From Microbacterium hibisci (GTDB lineage: Bacteria; Actinomycetota; Actinomycetes; Actinomycetales; Microbacteriaceae), in contig NZ_JADIJC010000002.1 in assembly GCF_015278255.1 (NCBI RefSeq), positions 457,601 to 521,600 on the forward strand: DNA of 64,000 bases, read 5' to 3'. The position numbers and the translations under genes are program-made. This document shows, piece by piece, positions 50,221 through 59,036 of the stretch (positions are counted from its first letter, which is position 1; the number at the start of each line of letters is the position of its first letter). A model generated the notes under the pieces. That model made no database searches, was not told where the DNA came from, and saw only the letters and a program-made list of their open reading frames with translations.

Positions 50221-51699
50221 ATGACGACGACGTTGACCTCCGATCTGCGTGGTGAAGTCCCGGACGATGATGAGGTGGATCCGCTCACCATCGGCCGCCG
50301 CATCCGGCAGCTGCGCACCGATCGCGGCATGACGCTCGAAGAGCTCGCCGCGGCCGTCGAGCGCGCACCGAGCCAGCTGTCGATGATCGAGAACGGGCGG
50401 CGCGAGCCGAGGCTGTCGCTGCTGCAGGCGATCGCGCGGGCGCTCGGGTCGTCGATCGACGCGATCCTCGAATCCGAGCCGCTCGACGAGCGCGCCACCC
50501 TCGAGATCTCGCTCGAGCGCGCCATGCGGGGGCAGACGTTCCAGGCGCTCGGCATCCCGCCGTTCCGCATCGGCAAGACCGTTCCCACCGAGGCGCTGAA
50601 GGCCATGCTGGCGCTGCAGGGCGAGATCGAGCGGCTGCGCGACGAGCGCGCGGCGACCCCCGAAGAGGCGCGCCGCGCGAACGTGGCCCTGCGCAAGCTC
50701 ATGCGCACGCAGAACAACTACTTCGCCGAGCTCGAAGAGCAGGCGCGGCGGATCCTCGACGCCGTCGACCACCCCGGCGGTCCGCTGACTCAGCGGACGG
50801 CATCCGACATCGCCGCCCACCTGGGCTTCACGCTGCACTACGTGCCCGACCTGCCGCAGACAACGCGGTCGGTCGCCGACATGAAGAACGGCCGGCTGTA
50901 CCTGTCGAGTCGGCTGACCACGAAGGGCGACCCGCGCACGGCCGTGCTGCAGGCGCTGTCGAGCCGCATCCTCGGCCACCGCGAGCCGACGTCGTACGCC
51001 GACTTCCTGCGGCAGCGGGTCGAGACGAACTACCTGACCGGGGCGCTCCTCATCCCCGAGGGCCACGCGGTGCCGTTCCTGCAGGAGGCGAAGAAGGACC
51101 GCTCGATCTCCATCGAAGACCTGCGCGACGCCTACTCGGTGTCGTACGAGACGGCGGCGCATCGCTTCACCAACCTCGCGACGGTGCACCTCGGCCTGCC
51201 GGTGCACTTCTTGAAGGTGCACGAGTCGGGCGTCATCACGAAGGTCTACGAGAACGACGACGTCAACTTCCCGACCGACCGCCTCGGCTCGATCGAGGGG
51301 CAGATGTGCTGCCGCAAGTGGACCTCGCGCGTCGTCTTCGACGTTGACGACCACTTCAACCCGTACTACCAGTACACCGACACCGGCAACGGCACGTACT
51401 GGTGCACCGCGCGCGTCGAGCTGTCGAGCGAGGGGGCCCACTCGATCAGCGTGGGCGTGCGCTTCGACGACACCAAGTGGTTCCTGGGGCGCGACACGAC
51501 CAACCGCGGGGTGTCGAAGCATTCGGTCGAGGTCTGCTGCCGCCGTGCGCCCGCCGAGCTCGAGGCATCGTGGCGGGAGCAGGCATGGCCGAACGTGCGC
51601 ACGCCGCGCACCCTGCTCGCGACGCTGCCCACCGGGTCGTTCCCCGGCGTCGACACCACCGACCTGTACGAGTTCCTCGAGGCGCACGCCCCGCGCTGA
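50221..51699 (+). CDS. ramB: RamB-type XRE regulator of acetate/glyoxylate genes
   Basis: A 492-residue regulator. Residues 22-80 form the XRE helix-turn-helix (GRRIRQLRTDRGMTLEELAA, SQLSMIENGRREP). The middle has an ImmA/IrrE-like domain (around 300-345, HRFTNLATVHLGLPVHF), and the C-terminal part is the Cys-bearing DUF2083 domain (GQMCCRKW, VEVCCRRA). This is the layout of RamB, which represses aceA/aceB in corynebacteria on sugars. CAGAAT (50209-50214) lies six bases before the ATG, so leaderless. Divergence from aceB supports the function. Confidence 0.88.
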   Translation: MTTTLTSDLRGEVPDDDEVDPLTIGRRIRQLRTDRGMTLEELAAAVERAPSQLSMIENGRREPRLSLLQAIARALGSSIDAILESEPLDERATLEISLERAMRGQTFQALGIPPFRIGKTVPTEALKAMLALQGEIERLRDERAATPEEARRANVALRKLMRTQNNYFAELEEQARRILDAVDHPGGPLTQRTASDIAAHLGFTLHYVPDLPQTTRSVADMKNGRLYLSSRLTTKGDPRTAVLQALSSRILGHREPTSYADFLRQRVETNYLTGALLIPEGHAVPFLQEAKKDRSISIEDLRDAYSVSYETAAHRFTNLATVHLGLPVHFLKVHESGVITKVYENDDVNFPTDRLGSIEGQMCCRKWTSRVVFDVDDHFNPYYQYTDTGNGTYWCTARVELSSEGAHSISVGVRFDDTKWFLGRDTTNRGVSKHSVEVCCRRAPAELEASWREQAWPNVRTPRTLLATLPTGSFPGVDTTDLYEFLEAHAPR

Positions 51700-51759
51700 G
51701 CTCGGCCGCGTCCCTCGTTCGCTGTGAGCTCTGCGACCCGGCGAGAGTTCCCCGGCGGT

Positions 51760-51818
51760 TTCGAATCGCGCGCTTTGCAGTCCGCGACCGGTGAAAACTG
51801 CAAAGTGCGCGATTCGAA
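51760..51818. repeat. Long near-perfect hairpin after ramB
   Basis: A 22-base arm (51760-51781, beginning TTCGAATCGCGC) matches the complement of 51797-51818 at 21 of 22 positions; the loop is 15 bases. It lies 60 bp after ramB, in a 280-bp gap between convergent genes that otherwise holds no gene. It resembles a bidirectional terminator or a REP-type element. Confidence 0.75.
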
Positions 51819-51890
51819 GGCACAGAGCGCTCGGCGGGGCGGCGCTCGCGGGTGCGGGTGCGGCTGTCCCGGGTGCGAGTGCGGCGGTTT

Positions 51891-51928
51891 CCTGCGACTG
51901 CTGCACAGATCGACGCAGCACTCGCAGG
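51891..51928. repeat. Second hairpin in the ramB/oxidoreductase gap
   Basis: CCTGCGACTGCTGC (51891-51904) pairs with GCAGCACTCGCAGG (51915-51928) at 13 of 14 positions, loop 10 bases. It is closer to the convergent oxidoreductase gene and may be its terminator. The preceding 40 bases are rich in GGTGCG repeats. Confidence 0.6.
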
Positions 51929-51979
51929 AGAGTGCAGCGGTCGGCCGCTGCGCCGCGCTGCGCCCGCCCGGTGCCCGGG

Positions 51980-53395
51980 TCAGCGGCGGCCGGCGACCCA
52001 GTCGGCGACGTGCGCGGGCCACGCGGTGCGGGAGGAGGAGGCGGATGCCTCGACCCGGTCGGCGAGCCGATACGCGCTGTAGATCGCGTTCACGGCGGTC
52101 CAGCGCAGCGGCTCGACCTCCCAGCGCTTCGCGCGGTGTCCGACCCAGGGGAGTCGCGTGAGCTCGGTGTCGCGTTCGAGCACGAGATCGGCGAGCGTCC
52201 GGCCGGCCAGGTTCGTCGCGGTGACACCCGTGCCGACGTAGCCGCCCGCCCAGCCGAGACCCGTCGGCCGGTCGTGCGCCACGGTCGCAGCCCAGTCGCG
52301 CGAGACGCCGAGCACACCCGCCCACGCGTGTGCGATCGGGGTGGTGGCGGCACCCGGGAAGAACTCGTGCAGAAGCTGCGTCAACGAGTCGATCGTGCGC
52401 TGCTGCGTCCGCCCGTCGGTGTCGACGCGCGAGCCGTAGCGGTACGGCACCCCGCGGCCGCCGAACGCGATGCGGTCGTCGGCCGTGCGCTGGGCGTACA
52501 TGTAGACGTGCGCGAAGTCGCCGAGCGTCTCACGGCCCTCCCAGCCGACCGCGCTCCAGAACGACGCGGGCAGCGGGTCGGTCACGATCATCGACGAGTT
52601 CATCGGCAGCCACGTGCGGTGCTCGCCGCGCAGGTCGGGGGTGAAGCCCTCGGTGGCCCGCAGCACGTGCGTCGCGCGCACGGTGCCGCGATCGGTCGCC
52701 GCGCGGCCCGGCGAGATCTGGCGGACGTGCGTCTGCTCGTAGATCGGCACGCCCAGCCGCTCCACGGCGTCGGCGAGCCCGCGCACGAGCTTGGCCGGAT
52801 GGATGCGCGCGCAGTGCGGGTGCCAGACGGCGCCGAGCGCCCCGGCGATGCGGAGACGGGATGCCGCGGCCCCGGCATCCATCATCTCCACATCCGTGTG
52901 CGGCCAGGACTGCTCGTCGGCCGCGCTCGCCCGCAGGCGCGCGAGCTGCGCGGGTGTCCTGGCGATCTCCAACTCGCCGCCCTTGACGATGTCGGCGTCG
53001 ATGCCCTCGCGCGCGGCGACGGCGATGACCTCGTCGACGGTGTCGTTGAGCGCCCGTTGCTGCGCGATCGCCGCGTCGCGGCCGTGGGTCGCGGCGTAGC
53101 GCTCACGGCCGCCGGTGACCGTGTTGGTGAGCCAGCCGCCGTTGCGGCCGGAGGCGCCGAAGCCCGCGAACCGCTGTTCGAGCACGACGACCCGCAGGTC
53201 GGGCTGGGCGCGCTTGAGGTAGTAGGCGGTCCAGAGTCCGGTGTAGCCGGCGCCGACGACCGCGACGTCGGCGTCGAGGTCGCCCGGCAGGGGAGCACGC
53301 GACGCCGGCGCGCCGCCGAGGCTGCGCCACCACCACGACACCTCGCCGTTGCGGACCTGGGCGTCCTGTGGGTACGTGCCCGGCCGTGCGGTCAT
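51980..53395 (-). CDS. FAD-dependent oxidoreductase, gamma-glutamylputrescine-oxidase-like (DAO family)
   Basis: A 471-residue flavoprotein: VAVVGAGYTGLWTAYYL binds FAD, followed by FAGFGASGRNGGW, the mark of the PuuB/OrdL group, and late HAWAGVLGVSRD and GYVGTGVTATNLAGR. Family members oxidise gamma-glutamylputrescine or other amines. CAGGAT (53402-53407) lies six bases before the ATG, so leaderless. Near-identical dyads upstream (53495-53544) may bind a regulator. It may serve the polyamine route of the genes to the right. Confidence 0.87.
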   Translation of the reverse strand: MTARPGTYPQDAQVRNGEVSWWWRSLGGAPASRAPLPGDLDADVAVVGAGYTGLWTAYYLKRAQPDLRVVVLEQRFAGFGASGRNGGWLTNTVTGGRERYAATHGRDAAIAQQRALNDTVDEVIAVAAREGIDADIVKGGELEIARTPAQLARLRASAADEQSWPHTDVEMMDAGAAASRLRIAGALGAVWHPHCARIHPAKLVRGLADAVERLGVPIYEQTHVRQISPGRAATDRGTVRATHVLRATEGFTPDLRGEHRTWLPMNSSMIVTDPLPASFWSAVGWEGRETLGDFAHVYMYAQRTADDRIAFGGRGVPYRYGSRVDTDGRTQQRTIDSLTQLLHEFFPGAATTPIAHAWAGVLGVSRDWAATVAHDRPTGLGWAGGYVGTGVTATNLAGRTLADLVLERDTELTRLPWVGHRAKRWEVEPLRWTAVNAIYSAYRLADRVEASASSSRTAWPAHVADWVAGRR

Positions 53396-53494
53396 GGGCC
53401 CATCCTGCCCCGGCGGCGGTCGGGCGGTCCGACACGGACTGTTTCGGATGCCGCGCGCGTCGGACTGTCCGTGCGCTCATCTGTTTTCGGACGA

Positions 53495-53544
53495 TGAACC
53501 TCCGGTTCACGAAGGTCGAGTGGGGTGGCGAACTTCCGGTTCAC
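53495..53544. promoter_or_regulatory. Two copies of a dyad upstream of the oxidoreductase
   Basis: GAACCTCCGGTTCAC (53496-53510) and GAACTTCCGGTTCAC (53530-53544) differ by one base and start 34 bp apart. Each has dyad symmetry; the first reads TGAACC-TCC-GGTTCA. They stand 100-150 bp before the oxidoreductase start in a gap of 242 bp that holds no convincing gene. They probably bind a dimeric regulator, perhaps the PucR-type protein next door. Confidence 0.5.
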
Positions 53545-53637
53545 ACGAGTGGCGTGGGGCGTGCGCAGCGCGAGTCGCGCCCGGCGCGCCGCGCGACGCA
53601 CGGCGCGAGGCGCCAGGCACCGCGCCCCGCGACCTGA

Positions 53638-55179
53638 TCAGGCCGACGGATCGAGGGCGCGCAGCGCCGCCCAGAGCTCGGCGCGCGTCGCGAACGACGA
53701 CAGGTCGCGGCCGAGTACGCGCTCGATGAGGGCGAGCCGCGTGCGCACCGTGTGACGGTGGACGCCGAGGGACTGGGCGGATGCCTCGTGCGAGCAGTCC
53801 TCGTCGAGCCACACCTGCAGGGTCTCGACGAGACGGGTGCCCTGGGCCGCGTCGTGGTCGAAGAGCGGCGCGAGCTCGGCGCGGGCCAGGGAGCGCGCCT
53901 CGTCCGTCAGTGCGGAGAGGACGCCCGAGCGCGCCACCTCGCCGAACTCGGTGACGGGCCGGACGCCACGGTCCCGCGCGACGCGCGCCTGGCCGAGGGC
54001 CGCGGCGAAGCCGTCGTACCCCGACGGCTCCGACAGGCCGACCCGCACGTCGAAGCGGTCGACGAGCTCGTCGACGCACGAGCGGTCGCCGGCCGGCACG
54101 ACCAGTACGAGCCCGTCCTCGCCGCGACCGAAGAACAGCGCACCCCGCTTCTCGTCGGCCCACAGCTCGAGCAGCTCGGCGATGCCGTCCACGCGCGCGG
54201 CCGCGGCATCCGTCACCCCCACCACCACCGGGGCGGAGGGGAGCGGCCCCCACAGCTCGCGCGAGGTGCGCCGGGCGAGGGCCGGGTCGCCGGTGAGCAG
54301 AGACTGCACGAGACCTGCCCGAAGCGCGCTGCGCGCGCGGCCCAGGCCCTGCTGCTGCTCGAGTGCGAGACCTGCCATGGCGATCACGGCGGTGACGACG
54401 ACGCGGCCCTCCTGGTCGAGATCTCCGGCGGCGATCGCGATCACGCCGCGCAGGTGCCCGCCCCGGCCGAGGGTCTGCAGCGAGAACGGCGTCTCGCCGA
54501 TGTGCAGCGACGAGCCGGCGCGCGCGCCGCGGTGCAGCACACCGGTGACCTCGCGCTGCAGGGCCGCCGCCGTCTCCGCGCCGAGGCCGCCGACGGGATG
54601 CTCGCGCGCGAGCTCGCCGGCCGCGTCGTACATGCCCACCCAGGTGTCGAGCTGCTTGGCGAGCTCGGCCACGGTCGCCCCCAGTCCGTCGGGCCGGAGC
54701 GCGGCGAGGGCGATCGCGCGCTGCGCGGCCAGCGCCCAGCTGCGGCGCGCGTAGGCCTCCGCGGCGATCGCCTCGGCGTTCGCGCGGGCCACGGCGATGA
54801 ACGGAGTGCGATACGGCACCTCGAAGAGGGGCATCCGCGCGTTCCGGCAGGCGTCGACGAGGGCGGGTGGGATGCCGGCGCGCGCCACCTCGGTCCCGAA
54901 GCCGAGGCCGACGACACCGCGCGCCGCGAGGCGCTGGACGTACGCGCGGTACGGCTCCGGCGCATCGGCATCCGGGTCGTCGCCCGAGGGGAACTGCGTG
55001 CCCGTGGTCAGCAGCACGAGCCCCTCGGACAGGAACGGAGTGGGGTCGGCGAGGTCCGAGCTGTGCACCCACCGGATCGCGCGGTCCAGCGCGCCGGCGT
55101 CGAGGTCGTCCGCCGCGAGCGACAGCTTCAGGTCGCGGCGGGCGAGCAGCGCGCGGAGGGTGGGGGCGTCGGCGTCCAT
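53638..55179 (-). CDS. PucR-family transcriptional regulator
   Basis: A 513-residue regulator with an N-terminal PucR domain (1-125), a central GGDEF-like/CdaR region and a C-terminal HTH (LVETLQVWLDEDCSHEASAQ, SLGVHRHTVRTRLALIERVL). It diverges from gabT; its own TACACT -10 box overlaps the TGTACGG palindrome at 55190-55204, consistent with self-control. Likely activator of the putrescine/GABA genes. Effector unknown. Confidence 0.88.
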   Translation of the reverse strand: MDADAPTLRALLARRDLKLSLAADDLDAGALDRAIRWVHSSDLADPTPFLSEGLVLLTTGTQFPSGDDPDADAPEPYRAYVQRLAARGVVGLGFGTEVARAGIPPALVDACRNARMPLFEVPYRTPFIAVARANAEAIAAEAYARRSWALAAQRAIALAALRPDGLGATVAELAKQLDTWVGMYDAAGELAREHPVGGLGAETAAALQREVTGVLHRGARAGSSLHIGETPFSLQTLGRGGHLRGVIAIAAGDLDQEGRVVVTAVIAMAGLALEQQQGLGRARSALRAGLVQSLLTGDPALARRTSRELWGPLPSAPVVVGVTDAAAARVDGIAELLELWADEKRGALFFGRGEDGLVLVVPAGDRSCVDELVDRFDVRVGLSEPSGYDGFAAALGQARVARDRGVRPVTEFGEVARSGVLSALTDEARSLARAELAPLFDHDAAQGTRLVETLQVWLDEDCSHEASAQSLGVHRHTVRTRLALIERVLGRDLSSFATRAELWAALRALDPSA

Positions 55180-55189
55180 GGTGCTCGAG

Positions 55190-55260
55190 TGTACGGGCCG
55201 TACAGCGGGGCCGACACAATGTACGCGGGGGAGGGTGCGGGCCCTCTGTACGGCGGCATA
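55190..55260. promoter_or_regulatory. TGTACG operator set between pucR-type gene and gabT
   Basis: TGTACGGGCCGTACA (55190-55204) is a palindrome (TGTACGG/CCGTACA around G). Further TGTACG half sites begin at 55220 and 55247, about 30 and 27 bp on. They span the divergent promoter region, with the gabT -10 box TACGCT (55259-55264) at the end. The adjacent PucR-type protein is the likely binder. Confidence 0.65.
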
Positions 55261-55271
55261 CGCTCCCCTCC

Positions 55272-56633
55272 ATGAGCAGCGCAGCCGACACCCTCACCAG
55301 CACGCCCCTGGGCGGCCCGACGCTTCCGCAGGAGCGCCGCCTGGTCACCAGCATCCCGGGTCCTCGCTCGCAGCAGCTGATCGACCGCAAGGCCGACGCT
55401 GTCGCCGCCGGGGTCGGCCACACCGCACCGGTGCACGCCGTCGCCGCGGGCGGGGGAGTCGTCGTCGACGCCGACGGCAACTCGCTCATCGACCTGGGCT
55501 CCGGCATCGCCGTCACCACGATCGGCAACGCGCACCCGAAGGTCGTCGCCGCGGTTCAGGAGCAGGTCGCGCAGTTCACCCACACCTGCTTCATGATCGC
55601 CCCGTACGAGTCATACGTGTCGGTGGCCGAGGCGCTCAACCGCATCACGCCGGGCGATCACGCCAAGAAAAGCGCGCTGTTCAACTCGGGCGCCGAGGCG
55701 GTGGAGAACGCCGTCAAGATCGCCCGCAAGTACACCGGCAAGCAGGCGGTCGTCGCGTTCGACCACGGCTACCACGGCCGCACCAACCTGACGATGGCGC
55801 TCACCGCGAAGTCGATGCCCTACAAGAGCGGCTTCGGTCCGTTCGCGTCGGAGATCTACCGCGCACCGCTGTCGTACCCGTACCGCGACGGCCTCACCGG
55901 CGCCGAGGCGGCCAAGAAGGCCATCTCGATGATCGAGAAGCAGGTCGGCGCCGACAACCTCGCCGCCGTCATCATCGAGCCGATCCAGGGGGAGGGCGGC
56001 TTCATCGTTCCGGCGGACGGGTACCTGCCGGCTCTCGTCGAGTGGTGTCGCGCGAACGACGTGGTCTTCATCGCCGACGAGATCCAGACCGGCTTCGCTC
56101 GCACGGGCGAGATGTTCGCGAGCGACGTGTTCGGCATCGTGCCCGACCTGATCACGACCGCCAAGGGCATCGCGGGGGGCCTGCCCTTGGCGGCCGTGAC
56201 GGGCCGGGCCGAGATCATGGACGCCTCGCACGCGGGTGGCCTCGGCGGCACCTACGGCGGCAACCCCATCGCGTGCGCCGCTGCGCTCGCCGCGATCGAC
56301 GTGTTCGAGAACGACGGCATGATCGAGCGGGCTCGTGAGATCGGGACTGTCCTCACGGGGCGACTGTGCGAGCTGCAGGCGGCCGACCCCCGGATCGGCG
56401 ACGTGCGCGGCCACGGTGCGATGATCGCCGCCGAGTTCGTCGACCCTGCGACGGGGGAGCCGGATGCCGCGCTCACCGCCGCGGTCGCGAAGGCGTCCAT
56501 CGCACAGGGCGTCATCGTGCTCACCTGCGGCACGTACGGGAACGTGATCCGTTTCCTGCCGCCGCTGTCGATCACCGACGACCTGCTCCACGAGGGCCTG
56601 GACGTCGTCGCGGCAGCACTCGCCGCCAACTGA
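55272..56633 (+). CDS. gabT: 4-aminobutyrate aminotransferase
   Basis: A 453-residue class III PLP aminotransferase converting GABA and 2-oxoglutarate to succinate semialdehyde and glutamate. SGIAVTTIGNAHPKVV, NSGAEAVENAVKIARKYTG, EPIQGEGGF, ADEIQTGFARTG and the PLP-Lys in TTAKGIAGGLP are present. TACGCT stands seven bases before the ATG, so probably leaderless. It is separated from the putrescine oxidase gene by 142 bp holding two hairpin repeats. Confidence 0.94.
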   Translation: MSSAADTLTSTPLGGPTLPQERRLVTSIPGPRSQQLIDRKADAVAAGVGHTAPVHAVAAGGGVVVDADGNSLIDLGSGIAVTTIGNAHPKVVAAVQEQVAQFTHTCFMIAPYESYVSVAEALNRITPGDHAKKSALFNSGAEAVENAVKIARKYTGKQAVVAFDHGYHGRTNLTMALTAKSMPYKSGFGPFASEIYRAPLSYPYRDGLTGAEAAKKAISMIEKQVGADNLAAVIIEPIQGEGGFIVPADGYLPALVEWCRANDVVFIADEIQTGFARTGEMFASDVFGIVPDLITTAKGIAGGLPLAAVTGRAEIMDASHAGGLGGTYGGNPIACAAALAAIDVFENDGMIERAREIGTVLTGRLCELQAADPRIGDVRGHGAMIAAEFVDPATGEPDAALTAAVAKASIAQGVIVLTCGTYGNVIRFLPPLSITDDLLHEGLDVVAAALAAN

Positions 56634-56637
56634 TGAC

Positions 56638-56678
56638 GGATGCCGCGGCCCGGCGCACCCGCGCCGGTCGCGGCATCC
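56638..56678. terminator. GGATGCCG-type hairpin after gabT
   Basis: GGATGCCGCG (56638-56647) pairs with CGCGGCATCC (56669-56678), with inner GGCGC/GCGCC, beginning 4 bp after the gabT stop. It fits a terminator or processing stem between gabT and the oxidase gene. Confidence 0.65.
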
Positions 56679-56687
56679 ACCTCCACC

Positions 56688-56748
56688 CGGTCGCTGAGCC
56701 TGTCGAAGCGGCCCACCCGTCGCGGGCCTTCGACAGGCTCAAGGACCG
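56688..56748. repeat. Dispersed palindrome with TGAGCCTGTCGAAG arms
   Basis: TGAGCCTGTCGAAG on the left and CTTCGACAGGCTCA on the right pair fully, with CGGTC/GGACCG outside and GGCCC/GGGCC inside. It is a compact mobile-looking palindrome of the type widespread in Microbacteriaceae intergenic DNA, here within an operon-like region between gabT and the putrescine oxidase gene. Confidence 0.7.
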
Positions 56749-56775
56749 CACCTCTGCACTGACGAAGGAGTCCGA

Positions 56776-58155
56776 ATGACCGAGCTGACCCGCGACGTCG
56801 TCATCGTCGGCGCCGGCGCCGCCGGCACGACCGCCGCCAACGAGCTGAAGAAGGCCGGCCTCTCGGTCGTCGTGCTCGAGGCGCGCGACCGCGTGGGCGG
56901 GCGCCTGTGGACCGACGTGGTCGACGGTGCCATGCTCGAGATCGGCGGCCAGTGGGTCTCGCCCGATCAGGACGCGCTCAAAGAGACCCTCGCCGAGCTG
57001 GGTCTCGAGACCTACAGCCGCTACCGCGAGGGCGAGTCGGTCTACATCGGCAAGGACGGCGAGCTCACGCGCTTCACGGGCGAGATCTTCCCGGTCGCGC
57101 CCGAGACCGAGAAGGAGATCGTCCGGCTCATCGAGGTGCTCGACGGGCTCGTCGCGCAGATCGACCCCGACAAGCCGTGGGAGCACCCCGATGCCGAGGC
57201 GCTCGACCGCATCTCGTTCGAGGCGTGGCTCGAGGGGCAGACCGACGACCAGGAGGCGCGCGACAACATCGCGCTCTTCATCGCCGGTGCGATGCTCACC
57301 AAGCCGGCCTACGCCTTCTCGGCGCTGCAGGCACTCCTCATGGCGGCCAGCGCGGGGAGCTTCTCGCACCTCGTGGACGCGGACTTCATCCTCGACGAGC
57401 GGGTCGTCGGCGGCCTGCAGCAGGTGCCGCTGCTCCTCGCCGAGCGCCTGGGCGACGACGTCATCCTCGACCAGCCCGTCACGGAGGTGCACTGGTCGGA
57501 CCCCTCGACGGGCGACGGGACCGGCGTGCGGGTCGTCACCGACAACGGGCTCGAGGTGCGCGCGCGCTTCGTCATCCTCGCGCACGCGCCGATCCTCTAC
57601 CCCTGGATCGAGTTCCAGCCCGCCCTGCCGCGCCTCAAGCAGCAGATGCACCAGCACATCTCCATGGGCTTCGTCATCAAGGTGCACGCCGTCTACGACC
57701 GCCCGTTCTGGCGGGAGCAGGGCCTCTCGGGCACCGCCTTCAGCCCGTACGAGATCTCGCACGAGGCGTACGACAACACCAACCACGGCGATGAGCGCGG
57801 GACGCTCGTCGGCTTCGTGTCGGACCGCAACGCCGACGACCTGTTCCGCGTGTCGGCGGAGGAGCGCAGGGAGCGCATCCTCGAGTCGCTGTCGCACTAC
57901 TACGGTCCCGAGGCGAAGAACCCGCTGGTGTACTTCGAGAGCGACTGGGGCGCCGAGGAGTGGACCCGCGGCGCGTATGCCGCCAGCTTCGACCTCGGCG
58001 GACTCGCGCGCTACGGCGCCGACCTCCGCACCCCCGTCGGCCCCATCCACTTCGCGTGCAGCGACATGGCGGGCGCCGGCTACCAGCACGTCGACGGCGC
58101 GATCCGCATGGGTCGCCTGGTCGCGGCGAACATCGTCGAGGCGGCCCGCCGATGA
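56776..58155 (+). CDS. puo: Putrescine oxidase (flavin-containing monoamine oxidase)
   Basis: A 459-residue FAD amine oxidase. VVIVGAGAAGTTAANEL and LEARDRVGGRLWT bind FAD, GGQWVSPDQ shapes the active site, and the C-terminal ACSDMAGAGYQHVDGAIR is the second FAD motif. The overall match is to actinobacterial putrescine oxidases, which make 4-aminobutanal, H2O2 and ammonia. GAAGGAG precedes the ATG. ATGA overlap with the stress-protein gene. Confidence 0.88.
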   Translation: MTELTRDVVIVGAGAAGTTAANELKKAGLSVVVLEARDRVGGRLWTDVVDGAMLEIGGQWVSPDQDALKETLAELGLETYSRYREGESVYIGKDGELTRFTGEIFPVAPETEKEIVRLIEVLDGLVAQIDPDKPWEHPDAEALDRISFEAWLEGQTDDQEARDNIALFIAGAMLTKPAYAFSALQALLMAASAGSFSHLVDADFILDERVVGGLQQVPLLLAERLGDDVILDQPVTEVHWSDPSTGDGTGVRVVTDNGLEVRARFVILAHAPILYPWIEFQPALPRLKQQMHQHISMGFVIKVHAVYDRPFWREQGLSGTAFSPYEISHEAYDNTNHGDERGTLVGFVSDRNADDLFRVSAEERRERILESLSHYYGPEAKNPLVYFESDWGAEEWTRGAYAASFDLGGLARYGADLRTPVGPIHFACSDMAGAGYQHVDGAIRMGRLVAANIVEAARR

Positions 58156-59036
58156 GCGCGCGCATCGTCGTCGGCTATACCGCGACGGAGGCCGGCGCCG
58201 ACGCGGTCGCGGTCGGCTCGCGTCTGGCGGCGGCCCTGCGCGCCCCGCTCGATCTGGTGCTCGTGCTCCCGGGCGAGGACCGCAGCGTCATCACCCCGCC
58301 GGACGCCGGCTACGACCGCTACCTCGTGGGACAGGCGGAGTCCTGGCTCGCCGACGCGTCGACGACGATTCCGGATGCCGTGGCCCACGCGACGCACGTG
58401 CGGTTCGGCGATTCCTTCGCCGAGGGCCTGATCGTCGCGGCGCACGAGCTGGGCGCGTCGCACATCGTGGTCGGCGCCGCCAACGGCGGACTGCGCGGGC
58501 GCCACCGCCTGGGAACGGTCGCCAACGAGCTGCTGCATTCCTCGGACGTTCCCGTCGTGCTGGCTCCCGAGGGGTCGCGACGCCACGAGGCGACCGCGGT
58601 GACGCGCGTCACCGCAGCCATCGGCACGCGCCCCGGCGCGAGCGCGCTGCTCGACGAGAGCATCGCCCTCGCAACGGGCATGGGCGCCGAGCTGCGTCTG
58701 CTGTCGCTCGTGTCGGTCGACCTGCCGGCCACCGTCGACACCGGGGTCATCCGCATCGCGGGTGCCGCCCATGCCGACGACGTGCTCGGCAAGGCCCTCG
58801 ACGCCCTGCCCGACGGCATCGACGCCGACGTCGTCGTCGCCCGCGGTGACAGCATCGAAGACGCCGTCGCGCACCTCGCCTGGGAGCCCGGCGAGCTGGC
58901 TGTCGTCGGCTCCAGCCGGCTGGCCCAGCCCCGGCGCCTGTTCCTCGGCTCGACCGCAGCGAAGATGCTGCACGAGCTTCCCGTCCCGATGGTCGTGGTG
59001 CCCCGCACGCACGGCAAAGAAGGAGAACGCGCATGA
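58152..59036 (+). CDS. Tandem universal stress protein (two UspA domains)
   Basis: A 294-residue cytoplasmic protein with two UspA domains. Each has the ATP-binding pattern G-x2-G-x9-G-S/T: GAANGGLRGRHRLGT and GSSRLAQPRRLFLGST. It is coupled by ATGA to both the oxidase and the permease genes, so it likely has a role tied to this amine route, perhaps guarding against the peroxide and aldehyde it produces. That link is inference. Confidence 0.9.
   Translation: MSARIVVGYTATEAGADAVAVGSRLAAALRAPLDLVLVLPGEDRSVITPPDAGYDRYLVGQAESWLADASTTIPDAVAHATHVRFGDSFAEGLIVAAHELGASHIVVGAANGGLRGRHRLGTVANELLHSSDVPVVLAPEGSRRHEATAVTRVTAAIGTRPGASALLDESIALATGMGAELRLLSLVSVDLPATVDTGVIRIAGAAHADDVLGKALDALPDGIDADVVVARGDSIEDAVAHLAWEPGELAVVGSSRLAQPRRLFLGSTAAKMLHELPVPMVVVPRTHGKEGERA

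Noticed and set aside
53392..53601. Possible small gene upstream of the oxidoreductase
   Set aside because: Arg-rich product without ribosome binding site, overlapping the oxidoreductase start and the repeated dyads.
56688..56748. Phage or integron attachment site
   Set aside because: No integrase or second copy flanking a gene block; it fits a dispersed palindrome instead.
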